From IMG/VR virus record IMGVR_UViG_3300007623_000039, positions 1 through 21,182 of that record: 21,182 bases of DNA; one strand, 5' to 3'. Shown piece by piece: positions 7,549 through 14,019 of the stretch. The notes beneath the pieces were generated by a model that ran no database searches, was not told where the DNA came from, and was given only the letters and a program-made list of their open reading frames with translations. The translations under genes and the position numbers were made by a program. Within the stretch, counting starts at the first letter, position 1, and each line of letters opens with the position of its first letter. This DNA is from a virus.

Positions 7549-7821
7549 GTATCTTTCGTGATTTAGACGGTACTTCATACAGTATGCTGTAAAGACCTTA
7601 CGGGCAGGTTTCAATTCCCTTACCCGCTTGGACTCTATAACATCATCACCCTTAAAAAGAGTAATGAAGTAGAAGTTTACAAAGTAGGCATTCTTAAGAG
7701 AGACTGTCATTCTGAGTTCCAGATCTTGTCTCTTAGCTGTCTCTACATAGCCTTCTACCAATGCTGTTTCAGTAAACCAGCCATCTATTGTATAGCGATA
7801 TTCATTTCTAATGATCGTCAT
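7537..7821 (-). CDS. Small unknown protein (94 aa), possible paralogue of the gene at 8026-8307
   Basis: I do not recognise the family. The layout is RYTIDGWFTETALVEGYVET, then alternating strand-like residues (LELRMTVSLKNAYFVNFYFITLFKGDD), then a basic helix (ELKPARKVFTAYCMKYRLNH). The same order WFT..AL..G..ET, beta hairpin and basic C-terminal helix is seen in the gene at 8026-8307, which suggests an old duplication. It overlaps the upstream 72-residue gene by 14 bases and its stop lies inside a terminator-like hairpin. Confidence 0.75.
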   Translation of the reverse strand: MTIIRNEYRYTIDGWFTETALVEGYVETAKRQDLELRMTVSLKNAYFVNFYFITLFKGDDVIESKRVRELKPARKVFTAYCMKYRLNHERYNPQ

Positions 7822-8026
7822 CAGACTCTCTAGATTCTAATAACAATAATAGATCTTCTAGTACTGCTGAACCTTTGTAGATTTGATTTCGAGCTTTAGC
7901 TAAATGTGTCGCTGCTGCTTCTTCATTGAACTCTTCGGCTGCAATGAAAGCATCTTCAAGAACTGTTAACACCTTATCACAAGACGTTAAACAGTCTCCT
8001 ATGCAGTCAGTAAATCGTGTATCCAT
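7808..8026 (-). CDS. Small helical acidic protein (72 aa), unknown
   Basis: The protein is almost entirely helical in appearance, with CIGDCLTSCDKVLTVLEDAF then AAEEFNEEAAATHLAKARNQ and an acidic end (ESRESDDDH). Three Cys in the first 16 residues (CIGDCLTSC) are unusual for its size. The start is coupled to the upstream stop as TAATG, with GGAG 10 bases upstream inside the previous gene. It lies between the two paralogue-like genes at 7537 and 8026. No function can be given. Confidence 0.72.
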   Translation of the reverse strand: MDTRFTDCIGDCLTSCDKVLTVLEDAFIAAEEFNEEAAATHLAKARNQIYKGSAVLEDLLLLLESRESDDDH

Positions 8027-8307
8027 TAAGCTGCTTCTCCATATTTGATACGTTTGGCATGATGCTGTCTCAACATGCGGCTGTAATAATTTTGAGCCGC
8101 ACGAAGAGAGTTGTAGTGCTTTTCAGCTTTATAGTAGCAATGCTTACGAGGAACTTCCTGGTCCTCTGTCCATGTTATTACAACATACTTGTCAACGTTT
8201 CTTTTATACACTAGATTAATAATAAACTCTTCAGTGATAGATGTTTCCATCAGTCCCATTTTCAGAGCATCTGCTGTAAACCATTTACGAGTTGTTACAA
8301 TAGGCAT
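8026..8307 (-). CDS. Small basic unknown protein (93 aa), possible paralogue of the gene at 7537-7821
   Basis: The start has AAGGAG 6 bases upstream. The protein begins with KWFTADALKMGLMETS, matching the WFT..AL..G..ET opening of the gene at 7537, followed by strands (EFIINLVY, DKYVVITWTED) and a basic aromatic C-terminal helix (AEKHYNSLRAAQNYYSRMLRQHHAKR). The basic helix suggests binding to nucleic acid or an acidic partner, but this is inference. Its stop and the next gene's ATG share a base. Confidence 0.77.
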   Translation of the reverse strand: MPIVTTRKWFTADALKMGLMETSITEEFIINLVYKRNVDKYVVITWTEDQEVPRKHCYYKAEKHYNSLRAAQNYYSRMLRQHHAKRIKYGEAA

Positions 8308-8319
8308 GTCAGTCTCCTT

Positions 8320-8574
8320 TTACCAGCTGTCTCTATCTAATTCTACTTTGACATCAAACTCTTCATAAGCCGTATCGCCAAAAAGACTTTTAGCAGATTC
8401 TTCACAATCCACATAGTCTGCTACGTAATCTTCAATCTTTTCTAGAGGAATAGCCTCCCAAGGCATTATCCCTTGATCTTGTCTCATGTGATCCCAGTCT
8501 ATTCCTGAAGCAGCTAGATCAGTATCGTCAATAGTCCAAGTGTTCTTAGTAATGCAAGTTAATGTAATTTTCAT
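8320..8574 (-). CDS. Small acidic unknown protein (84 aa)
   Basis: GAGGAG lies 7 bases before the ATG. The protein opens with strands (MKITLTCITKNTWTIDD) and continues with acidic helices (EKIEDYVADYVDCEESAKSL, YEEFDVKVELDRD). It carries a strong net negative charge. There are no metal-binding, membrane or enzymatic motifs. It stops 12 bases before the start of the 93-residue gene, within an evident run of co-transcribed small genes. I do not recognise it. Confidence 0.75.
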   Translation of the reverse strand: MKITLTCITKNTWTIDDTDLAASGIDWDHMRQDQGIMPWEAIPLEKIEDYVADYVDCEESAKSLFGDTAYEEFDVKVELDRDSW

Positions 8575-8585
8575 TATTTATCTCC

Positions 8586-9032
8586 TCAGATAATAGTTTT
8601 TAGTTCATAGTTGCTGAATGGTACATCATCGTAGAAACCAGCACCGATTTTTCCTTCGGCTTGTAATTTCTCTAATACCTCAATTTCATTTGTGTCTATA
8701 CGCTGAAATGCCCACTTATACTTCTCTAGATGTTCTTCTTCGATCATCGGAGTAGGATGTATGGACACAACTTTTACAAAACGCAAGACATTGGCTTTTA
8801 GGAATATATCGTAGCTTCTAACAACTACAATATCTCCTAATTTGATTGTACCAGCAAAAGCTAGTGAGACTAAGAAGGTATAAGACTTATTAGTCACATC
8901 ATCTACGCCCAACTGATGAAGTTGCTCTTTTGTCAATCGCTTAGCATACTTGCCTGAGATAGTGGTGTACTCAATCTCAGGTTTAATTTCTTTCTTAGAT
9001 TTAGGCTTTACACCTGGCTTTAATTTTGACAT
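8586..9032 (-). CDS. Unknown protein with basic N-terminus (148 aa)
   Basis: AGGAG is well placed before the ATG. The first 20 residues are Lys/Pro-rich (MSKLKPGVKPKSKKEIKPE) and probably disordered. Then come a helix (YAKRLTKEQLHQLGVDD) and a small beta domain with GTIKLGDIVVVRSYD and VLRFVKVVSIHP, reminiscent of an SH3-like or OB-like barrel though not enough to name. The C-terminus is mixed. A DNA- or RNA-contact role would fit the basic tail plus small barrel, but is speculative. Confidence 0.77.
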   Translation of the reverse strand: MSKLKPGVKPKSKKEIKPEIEYTTISGKYAKRLTKEQLHQLGVDDVTNKSYTFLVSLAFAGTIKLGDIVVVRSYDIFLKANVLRFVKVVSIHPTPMIEEEHLEKYKWAFQRIDTNEIEVLEKLQAEGKIGAGFYDDVPFSNYELKTII

Positions 9033-9054
9033 GATATATCTCCTTAATTTAACA

Positions 9055-9318
9055 TTATATTTCTAAGTCTACAATGCCTTTCATTCGTAGCTCTTGCTCA
9101 ACCTCTTCAAGCTCAGCTAAATAGCCGCGTTCTATAGCTTTTAGAAGTGTAATATCTCCTCTCAGGTCAACTCGACTCATCAAGTCTACTTCAATTCTTA
9201 CACTAGAATTGTGGTTAGATCTTGATAAAGTAAACCCTATCTCACTTAGGTATCTTTGAATCTCCTCTCTACGTTTTCCGAGTTTATAGATCTCTTTAAT
9301 TTCTGTCATAGTTCTCAT
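9055..9318 (-). CDS. Small helical protein (87 aa), unknown
   Basis: A longer frame starts at 9333, but AGGAG lies within its first codons, 8 bases before the ATG at 9318, so that start is chosen. The protein reads MRTMTEIKEIYKLGKRREEIQRYLSEIG, then a short beta part (SSVRIEVDLMSR), then a long charged helix (LLKAIERGYLAELEEVEQELRM). This helix-strand-helix layout suggests a small dimer, but there is no recognisable motif. It stops 22 bases before the 148-residue gene starts. Confidence 0.74.
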   Translation of the reverse strand: MRTMTEIKEIYKLGKRREEIQRYLSEIGFTLSRSNHNSSVRIEVDLMSRVDLRGDITLLKAIERGYLAELEEVEQELRMKGIVDLEI

Positions 9319-9339
9319 AGTATTTCTCCTCATATTTTC

Positions 9340-9828
9340 TTAGCGATGGTTCCAGTAAACCAACATTTTGCCTAATACTGCTGGAACATCTTCTGGCGTA
9401 GGCTCTACTTCTTCCTCTTCAACATTAAACTTGTCATAGTCCGGATGATCTGGAAATACAATAATTGCTAAGCTTTTAGGGCTTATTTCAACCCTCACAT
9501 AATTGTTATCATAGTGCATGTGGACTTCTTCACCTATGCCAACACCACGTTGACTACAATAGAAATAAGAACCATCTTGAGTAACATTGGTAAACACCAG
9601 ATTACCCCAATCTTCGTTATTTCTGGTCTCATACATGTACCTGTTATAGTGCCATGTATCGAGTTTGTAGTCGTTATTCAGATTATGGAAATGAATATCT
9701 TTGCTAAGGCAATTGGTGACTCTGTATATATCACCTGTCTCATTTTCCTCATAGCAAGGCTCATTCAGAGTGCTCTGATCACCTTTAGCATATCTTTCAA
9801 TCCATATTGGTCTTTCTAAATTATTCAT
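9340..9828 (-). CDS. Unknown protein rich in aromatic and acidic residues (162 aa)
   Basis: An upstream ATG at 9840 is possible, but GGAG sits 7 bases before the ATG at 9828 (MNNLERPIW), which is preferred. The protein has many Tyr, Trp, Asn and His (IHFHNLNN, TWHYNRYMYETRNNEDW, YFYCSQRGVGIGEEVHMHYD) and an acidic segment (FNVEEEEVEPTPEDVP) near the C-terminus. It looks like a soluble beta-rich domain. I do not recognise it. Confidence 0.74.
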   Translation of the reverse strand: MNNLERPIWIERYAKGDQSTLNEPCYEENETGDIYRVTNCLSKDIHFHNLNNDYKLDTWHYNRYMYETRNNEDWGNLVFTNVTQDGSYFYCSQRGVGIGEEVHMHYDNNYVRVEISPKSLAIIVFPDHPDYDKFNVEEEEVEPTPEDVPAVLGKMLVYWNHR

Positions 9829-9861
9829 TAGGATCTCCATTTAAATTAGTTGATTCTACAC

Positions 9862-10155
9862 TCATACATCCACTCCTTTCATTTTAAGAAAGCATAAAGC
9901 TGCTGCTTTAGTCGGTGTTTCTGTGTTTGCTCCATAGTTAGCGACCTTAGCAGTCCATGAGTTGTTTTCTATGCTTAATAGGTTTATTTTTTCACGCTCA
10001 ATGATCGGGCCAATCCAACACCACTGCATATAATCTATGCTCCTTATGCTGGGATGCCCGACAGGAACTACAGCTGAACGACCTATCCAAGCTTTGATCT
10101 TGTAGTCGGGATACTCTATCTTAGCAATCGCTAAGTTAATATCTGCGTCTGTCAT
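9862..10155 (-). CDS. Phage protein resembling the NinX/DUF2591 type (97 aa)
   Basis: The protein has an N-terminal helix (DADINLAIAKIEYP), then WCWIGPIIEREKINLL and a C-terminal TPTKAAALCFLKMKG. In the small phage proteins grouped as NinX or DUF2591 I recall a similar order: a helix, a GPIIE+..I.L motif and a TP..AA...+ ending. The function of that family is unknown. GAGAGGTGA precedes the ATG, and the gene overlaps the upstream 111-residue gene by 4 bases. The family call is from memory of short motifs. Confidence 0.78.
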   Translation of the reverse strand: MTDADINLAIAKIEYPDYKIKAWIGRSAVVPVGHPSIRSIDYMQWCWIGPIIEREKINLLSIENNSWTAKVANYGANTETPTKAAALCFLKMKGVDV

Positions 10156-10487
10156 CGCTCACCTCTCAATTTAAGTAACTCAGCTTCAATCTCTTTAATC
10201 TGATCTAGCAGTGCGGCATGTTTATCCTCTAGCTTGGCTATAGTTTCTGAGTTGCCTGGTTTGATGCGGTATTGATCTCCTACATTCCATGCTGGTTTAC
10301 AGTATTTCCATACTTTCAATTCCTTATGGAAGAACTCAATCTCAGCACCTCTAGCCCACGCCACAATCAAGTCATGGTGTGGATGCCAGTTAGCTTGGTT
10401 TTCATCTACAGGTTCAACTATATATTTTCCCTCATCGCTAATAGTAAACTCATAAAGTATTTGAGTCTCTTCATCTCTCATCAGCAT
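10152..10487 (-). CDS. Conserved-looking small phage protein with C-terminal coiled coil (111 aa)
   Basis: GGAGGAG is 7 bases before the ATG at 10487. The core reads HPHHDLIVAWARGAEIEFF then WKYCKPAWNVGDQYRIKP, a pattern (H..LI.AWA.GA.I......W.......W.....YRIKP) that I recall from small phage proteins without known function. Residues 80-111 are a Leu/Glu/Lys heptad helix (TIAKLEDKHAALLDQIKEIEA), probably a coiled coil. It overlaps the downstream gene by 4 bases. Confidence 0.78.
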   Translation of the reverse strand: MLMRDEETQILYEFTISDEGKYIVEPVDENQANWHPHHDLIVAWARGAEIEFFHKELKVWKYCKPAWNVGDQYRIKPGNSETIAKLEDKHAALLDQIKEIEAELLKLRGER

Positions 10488-10489
10488 GG

Positions 10490-10966
10490 TTACGCTCCTC
10501 CCTCGTCTTCTTCAGGTGGCCTACCATCCCAATAATAGGCCTCAAAAGGGTATGTACTAATTCCACCTAAGTCTTTAGCAGTTTGTAAACTGATAAAGAT
10601 ATAAGCGGGGCTAGCATCTTGAGTCCATACACCTTTAAATTTATAAATACGATATACAGAAGGAGCGTCTTTGATGTTTATAGTAAATTCACCAAAACCT
10701 AAATATCCTATAGCAAACGTATTAGAATCATTGTGTGCATCATCCTCTTCCAAATCCCACTTCACTGAAGCTCCTTCAGGCAAGTCATACATCTCTTCTT
10801 GATGATTGATATCTATAATTGCACAAAGATCTTCAGGGTATTTTTCCCCGACATAGTCAAGAATCTTTTTGCCCCATTTCCCGTGATCTGTCATAAAATC
10901 ACGATCTTGTCCTATATCACTTATATGTACAACTAGGCAGTCATGCCTTTTATTGACAGTTTTCAT
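10490..10966 (-). CDS. Unknown soluble protein (158 aa)
   Basis: The start overlaps the previous stop as ATGA, with GGAGG 8 bases upstream. The protein opens with a Rossmann-like stretch (HDCLVVHISDIGQD) and has alternating strands and helices (DLCAIIDINH, FAIGYLGFGEFTINIKD, AYIFISLQTAKDLGG). It ends in an acidic Gly-rich tail (GRPPEEDEGGA). No nucleotide-binding loop is clear. It is probably translated together with the 67-residue gene before it. I do not recognise it. Confidence 0.75.
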   Translation of the reverse strand: MKTVNKRHDCLVVHISDIGQDRDFMTDHGKWGKKILDYVGEKYPEDLCAIIDINHQEEMYDLPEGASVKWDLEEDDAHNDSNTFAIGYLGFGEFTINIKDAPSVYRIYKFKGVWTQDASPAYIFISLQTAKDLGGISTYPFEAYYWDGRPPEEDEGGA

Positions 10967-11166
10967 CGGTATACCTCCAGTACATCCACTTCAATATAAT
11001 CTACAGTACCTTCAATGATATCAGAATCATCAAAGCATCCTTCAGCAGCTCTCTCAACTGTATAATCGATTGCTTGCTCTTCGGAAATGGCTCCATCTTT
11101 GTCATCAACCTCTAGCCTAATCGTAAAAGTCCTGACTTCACGCATCTTAATCTCTACGTAATTCAT
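10963..11166 (-). CDS. Small acidic protein (67 aa), unknown
   Basis: AGGGGG lies 7 bases before the ATG. The pattern is strand (VRTFTIRLEVDDKDG), helix (SEEQAIDYTVERAAEG) and strand (VDYIEVDVLEVYR). The acidic charge and small size recall inhibitor-like proteins of phage early regions, but there is no specific match. It is coupled to the next gene by a 4-base overlap. A 37-base gap with no visible element separates it from the gene before it. Confidence 0.72.
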   Translation of the reverse strand: MNYVEIKMREVRTFTIRLEVDDKDGAISEEQAIDYTVERAAEGCFDDSDIIEGTVDYIEVDVLEVYR

Positions 11167-11203
11167 CGTACAACCCCCTGCATTTGAAAGATATTGTTAA
11201 TAA

Positions 11204-11479
11204 TCATTTTCTATTCTCTGGTCTGATGTCTTCGAGTCCTAAATCTTCTAAAGAATCTATCAGCATCTTCTCTTCGCACACCAAGTCATCTATGATGCAT
11301 TTCAATATTTTATCAGAGATCTTTACGTCTATTTTGCAGTCTCCTTGATATATGAGAGATCCTACTTGATAGCCTCGTTCTATATCTTTACGAATCTGAA
11401 TAAAGTAATTTCGTCTCTCAACAGTTTTATGATATGCATTTAGCTGTTTATTAACTTTCTCTAGATCCTTAAGTTTCAT
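11204..11479 (-). CDS. Small helical protein (91 aa), unknown
   Basis: AGGAG lies 7 bases before the ATG. It begins with a charged helix (MKLKDLEKVNKQLNAYHKTVERR), continues with FIQIRKDIERGYQVGSLIYQ, and has two Cys (CKIDVKISDKILKC). The acidic end is LIDSLEDLGLEDIRPENRK. It is soluble and probably oligomeric by coiled coil. I see no enzymatic or DNA-binding motif. Confidence 0.74.
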   Translation of the reverse strand: MKLKDLEKVNKQLNAYHKTVERRNYFIQIRKDIERGYQVGSLIYQGDCKIDVKISDKILKCIIDDLVCEEKMLIDSLEDLGLEDIRPENRK

Positions 11480-11489
11480 TATGTCTCTC

Positions 11490-12125
11490 CTATACCTTCT
11501 TGGGCGCTTTAGGAACTTTAGGCACCTTCAGCTTAGGTTTTGCAGTATCTCCAGGTTCTTCCTCTCTGATCGCTGGTGCAACTTTTGGCTTGGGCATAGC
11601 CTTCGTACTCGGTACTTCAGTTTTCTCCTCAGGGGCTGACTCTGGAGCACTCTCAACGAGTTCCGAGTCGGATTTCGACTTGGGTTTAGTTTTCAGCGCA
11701 GTTTTTGGAGTTTTTGGGATTTTAGGTACACTTGGAGCACCAGTCTTCTTAGGCTTCTCTAATTTAGTCTCTTCAGTCTCTTTAACTTCTTCAGAGTCTT
11801 TAGCACCTAATAGACGAGTCTTCGCTGGTTCGGGTTTCTTTTGTTCAGGACGTTTCTCATGAGGCACAAGACTAACAACACAAATAGCATTATCTTTGGT
11901 ATATTGCTGTACACGAATTACATCTATCTTCTCTGGGATTTCTACGGGCTGATGAAGTCTACGCCATTCAGTGTCCATAGTGCGATGATAAAATTCAATA
12001 TCAAAGATGCCTTGTGCTCCACGCTCTACGAGCATTTTACGAGTATCTTTAACTGAATCTAGTGGTGCAGTTGTTACTACATCATCTTCAAATACAATCA
12101 TTTCGCCTTTGTTTAAAGTGATCAT
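11490..12125 (-). CDS. Two-part protein: small N-terminal domain plus Lys/Pro/Glu-rich disordered tail (211 aa)
   Basis: AGGAG precedes the ATG. Residues 1-88 form a folded part (MITLNKGEMIVFEDDVVTT, then IFDIEFYHRTMDTEWRRLHQP, then ICVVSLVP). From about residue 90 to 211 the sequence is low complexity: Lys, Pro, Glu, Ser and Ala with many KPK, PKTPK and SAPE units, ending KVPKVPKAPKKV. Negative (EEVKETEETKLEK, PESAPEEKTEVP) and positive blocks alternate. Such tails can act as flexible tethers or bind nucleic acid or other proteins. I do not recognise the folded part. Confidence 0.77.
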   Translation of the reverse strand: MITLNKGEMIVFEDDVVTTAPLDSVKDTRKMLVERGAQGIFDIEFYHRTMDTEWRRLHQPVEIPEKIDVIRVQQYTKDNAICVVSLVPHEKRPEQKKPEPAKTRLLGAKDSEEVKETEETKLEKPKKTGAPSVPKIPKTPKTALKTKPKSKSDSELVESAPESAPEEKTEVPSTKAMPKPKVAPAIREEEPGDTAKPKLKVPKVPKAPKKV

Positions 12126-12138
12126 TATGAATCTCCTA

Positions 12139-12381
12139 TTATTTAACTTTGTATATTTCTTTTATTTCCTCTAGAGCTTCTTCAGAAGCATCGGCTATAT
12201 CAGCCTCTAAGTCTTTGAAGAACTCTTGTAGATAGTTATAGCTGTCAGTGTCTCCTGTTTTAGCTAGCAAGTTGCCTACATGAAGACGTTGATTACTAAC
12301 TTGACGCATTAAGAATTTACATGATGTTTCAATAACATGTTGTCTATTGATTCTGTCTGGTGAATGTTGTTCACTACTCAT
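12139..12381 (-). CDS. Small helical protein (80 aa), unknown
   Basis: A longer frame starts at 12447, but it would run through the terminator hairpin at 12405-12433. GAGGAG stands 6 bases before the ATG at 12381, so the protein starts MSSEQHSPDR. It is nearly all helical (RQHVIETSCKFLMRQVSN, YLQEFFKDLEADIADASEEA, EEIKEIYKVK). It is the first gene after the terminator, so a promoter or read-through must serve it. No function can be assigned. Confidence 0.77.
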   Translation of the reverse strand: MSSEQHSPDRINRQHVIETSCKFLMRQVSNQRLHVGNLLAKTGDTDSYNYLQEFFKDLEADIADASEEALEEIKEIYKVK

Positions 12382-12404
12382 AGTTTTCTCCTCAGGTTTT
12401 GCGT

Positions 12405-12433
12405 AAAAAATCCCCCGACTTACTGTCGAGGGA
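12405..12433 (-). terminator. Intrinsic terminator between two small genes
   Basis: Minus-strand TCCCTCGAC (12425-12433) pairs with GTCGGGGGA (12411-12419; one G-U pair) around a 5-base loop, followed by six U (12405-12410). It lies 11 bases after the stop at 12444 and before the 80-residue gene. Confidence 0.88.
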
Positions 12434-12443
12434 CTTGCTCTAA

Positions 12444-12701
12444 TCAATGCTTAGAGACTGTTTTTACAAGGATGTGGGTTATCTGACAGTCTATGAAAAT
12501 AGTTGCTGACTTTAAATTGGGAGAAAAAGCCATCATTACTTCCATAGGTTCATCATCACCACGTTCTTCGAGAACACCACAATTCCAAAGAACTTCTAGT
12601 ATCTCGGAGTCTTCGCTTGAAGTGTCTATGTATATTGTATTGGAAAGAACTGTTTTTACATTTCTTCCAGTAAATACACGATAAACATCGTATACGTCCA
12701 T
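12444..12701 (-). CDS. Small acidic unknown protein (85 aa)
   Basis: A start at 12737 exists in frame, but AAGGAG lies 5 bases before the ATG at 12701 (MDVYDVYRVF), which is chosen. The protein has VKTVLSNTIYIDTSS, EILEVLWNCGVLEERGDD and FSPNLKSATIFIDCQITHILVK, a mixed alpha/beta pattern. It is isolated: a structured region with a possible terminator precedes it and a strong terminator follows, so it may be its own short transcript. No family is recognised. Confidence 0.74.
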   Translation of the reverse strand: MDVYDVYRVFTGRNVKTVLSNTIYIDTSSEDSEILEVLWNCGVLEERGDDEPMEVMMAFSPNLKSATIFIDCQITHILVKTVSKH

Positions 12702-12830
12702 ATGAACTCCTTTGGATAGGGATAGCAGATTTCCCAAGCTTACAGGTGGTACTCGGAGGCTCTGCCAGACCTTTTACAATGTAGTTTTAGAACGGATGAC
12801 ATATAGTGTTCTTGGTACTACACAACCCCC

Positions 12831-12852
12831 AAAAGAGGAGGCTAAGCTCCTC
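12831..12852 (-). terminator. Probable terminator after the 224-residue gene
   Basis: GAGGAG and CTCCTC (minus strand, 12847-12852 with 12835-12840) enclose a 6-base loop and run into UUUU at 12831-12834. It lies 75 bases past the stop at 12928. The U-tract is short, so confidence is moderate. Confidence 0.55.
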
Positions 12853-12927
12853 AAATCTAGCCGCAATAAAGGAAGAGAGGGACTCCCGCTTTACGCGGCT
12901 GAGATCTCTCAGTTAAGAAGCATCCGA
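12853..12927 (-). other. Structured 3' untranslated segment
   Basis: Between the stop of the 224-residue gene and its terminator are several complementary elements: the near-palindrome CTGAGATCTCTCAG (12899-12912), AGCCGC/GCGGCT (12859-12864 with 12895-12900) and CCGC/GCGG (12886-12889 with 12895-12898). The last two compete for the same bases. It may protect the transcript end or be a small RNA; no family is recognised. Confidence 0.35.
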
Positions 12928-13602
12928 TTACTTCTTAGCGGCTTTCTTGGCTGCTTTTTCAGCTTTTTCAAGCTCTTTAGCTTCTGCCAAGTATTTGGCT
13001 GCTTTAGCTCGTTGAGCTTTAACGTCAGCCTTTTTCGCACCTTCAGCTTCCATAGCATCGGCTTTTTCCTCTGCTTTCTTAGCGTGCTGGTAGCGAAGAC
13101 CAGAGTTAATTGGTCGCTTAGGATTCAAAGCTTCTTCAATAGCTTCTTGATTCGCAAAGATCCAATCAGCTACATCTTCGTCACCGCCTGCTACCATAGC
13201 CAGTGCAGCACGAATAACTGCTGGTTTATCTTCTTCGCTCACACGCTTCTGATTAGCTAGTTTCCAAGTAGAAGCTAGGTCTTCTTCGTGTTTAGCTAGG
13301 AGTGCATTACCTGATTCAGCAATCACTTCTGCCAGAGCTTTAGCCACTTTTGCACGTAGCTTAGGGCTAACCTGACGGATAGTTGCAGAATCGAATGCAT
13401 CTAGTACAGCATCTTTGTTGTCAAATAGCCACTCAGCCATTGACTCTTCACCGCCTGACACGGCTAGCAATTTAGACATCATTGCTGGTTTAGCAGTATA
13501 TTCCACTAATTCTTCCTTACTGTTAAATTCTTTTACAGTACCATCTTCAAGAGTTACTGCGAAAGTTTTCTTTTCTTCGATTTTAAGGCCATTAATTTCC
13601 AT
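12928..13602 (-). CDS. Lys/Ala-rich protein with an internal duplication (224 aa), probably strongly expressed
   Basis: GAGGAA is 6 bases before the ATG. Residues 1-35 form a small domain (TFAVTLEDGTVKEFNSKEEL). Two related helical segments follow: VSGGEESMAEWLFDNKDAVLDAF (about residues 48-70) and VAGGDEDVADWIFANQEAIEEAL (about 136-158), sharing GG.E.+A+W+F.N..A+..A. The C-terminal approximately 60 residues are a basic Lys/Ala/Glu helix ending KAEKAAKKAAKK. The gene stands alone, with a promoter candidate upstream (13711-13739) and a terminator downstream, which suggests strong expression. I do not recognise it; a nucleic-acid-binding or virion/scaffold role is possible. Confidence 0.82.
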   Translation of the reverse strand: MEINGLKIEEKKTFAVTLEDGTVKEFNSKEELVEYTAKPAMMSKLLAVSGGEESMAEWLFDNKDAVLDAFDSATIRQVSPKLRAKVAKALAEVIAESGNALLAKHEEDLASTWKLANQKRVSEEDKPAVIRAALAMVAGGDEDVADWIFANQEAIEEALNPKRPINSGLRYQHAKKAEEKADAMEAEGAKKADVKAQRAKAAKYLAEAKELEKAEKAAKKAAKK

Positions 13603-13708
13603 GAGTATTTCCTCAGATATATTTCAGTTATTGCAGATTAGTCTGCTATGATTATACTTCAGCAACTCAAAATTGAGCACCAAAGTTCGTCTATTTTTAC
13701 TTTGTGGG

Positions 13709-13724
13709 TTAATTTAACAGGTTT
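13709..13724 (-). repeat. 16-base motif, copy B
   Basis: This is an exact copy of 6024-6039 (ttaatttaacaggttt on the plus strand). It overlaps the -10 part of the promoter candidate at 13711-13739 and lies in the 159-base gap upstream of the 224-residue gene. Confidence 0.7.
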
Positions 13725-13739
13725 GGATTTACCTGTCAC
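13711..13739 (-). promoter_or_regulatory. Candidate sigma70-type promoter with extended -10
   Basis: On the minus strand GTGACA (13734-13739) is followed after exactly 17 bases by TAAATT (13711-13716), with TG one base before it, an extended -10. Transcription would start near 13704, leaving about 100 bases of leader before the ATG at 13602. Confidence 0.5.
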
Positions 13740-13761
13740 AAAAGTCAAACTGTTCCCATTT

Positions 13762-14019
13762 TTAGCGCATGGGGCAGTTTGGAGGTGGGTTGCGAGCACA
13801 ATGATAATTGCACTGCAAGTCTTCATCTATTATGATTGTCGATATGTCTAATACTCCCTCCTTAACATATTTAACAATTAATGGATTTGTACCTTTGAGT
13901 ATGCACGTTTTGCAAAGATATATCTGACGTAAGTTATTATCGAGTACAGGTACGTAGCGCCCTGCTCCACATTCCTTCGTTTGACATATTTTACATTGTA
14001 CGCTACTCTTTGTTTTCAT
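13762..14019 (-). CDS. Small Cys-rich zinc-ribbon-like protein (85 aa)
   Basis: Cysteine pairs at residues 9/12 (CKIC) and 36/39 (CKTC), with additional Cys17, suggest one bound zinc. The C-terminus has further Cys/His (CNYHCARN) and ends PPPNCPMR. A GTG start at 14037 would add six residues; neither start has a clear ribosome binding site, and the ATG is used here. The gene overlaps the 118-residue zinc protein upstream, so the two are probably co-translated. The specific function is unknown; a nucleic-acid or protein adapter role is typical for phage mini-ribbons. Confidence 0.72.
   Translation of the reverse strand: MKTKSSVQCKICQTKECGAGRYVPVLDNNLRQIYLCKTCILKGTNPLIVKYVKEGVLDISTIIIDEDLQCNYHCARNPPPNCPMR

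Noticed and set aside
11500-11862. A 120-codon plus-strand frame rich in Gly, Leu, Ser and Phe
   Set aside because: It is the complement of the Lys/Pro-rich tail of the 211-residue gene; composition explains it.
12382-12447. An upstream start at 12447 for the 80-residue gene
   Set aside because: The extra 22 codons would be encoded across a strong terminator hairpin, and a GAGGAG site serves the ATG at 12381.
12712-13260. A 182-codon plus-strand frame
   Set aside because: It is opposite the well-supported 224-residue gene, lacks a ribosome binding site and encodes a low-complexity Phe/Ser/Cys-rich product typical of antisense shadows.
13697-13716. Resemblance of AATTAACCC on the minus strand to the T3 RNA polymerase promoter
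   Set aside because: The match stops after nine bases, the other copy of the 16-base motif lacks the CCC, and no phage RNA polymerase gene is seen here.
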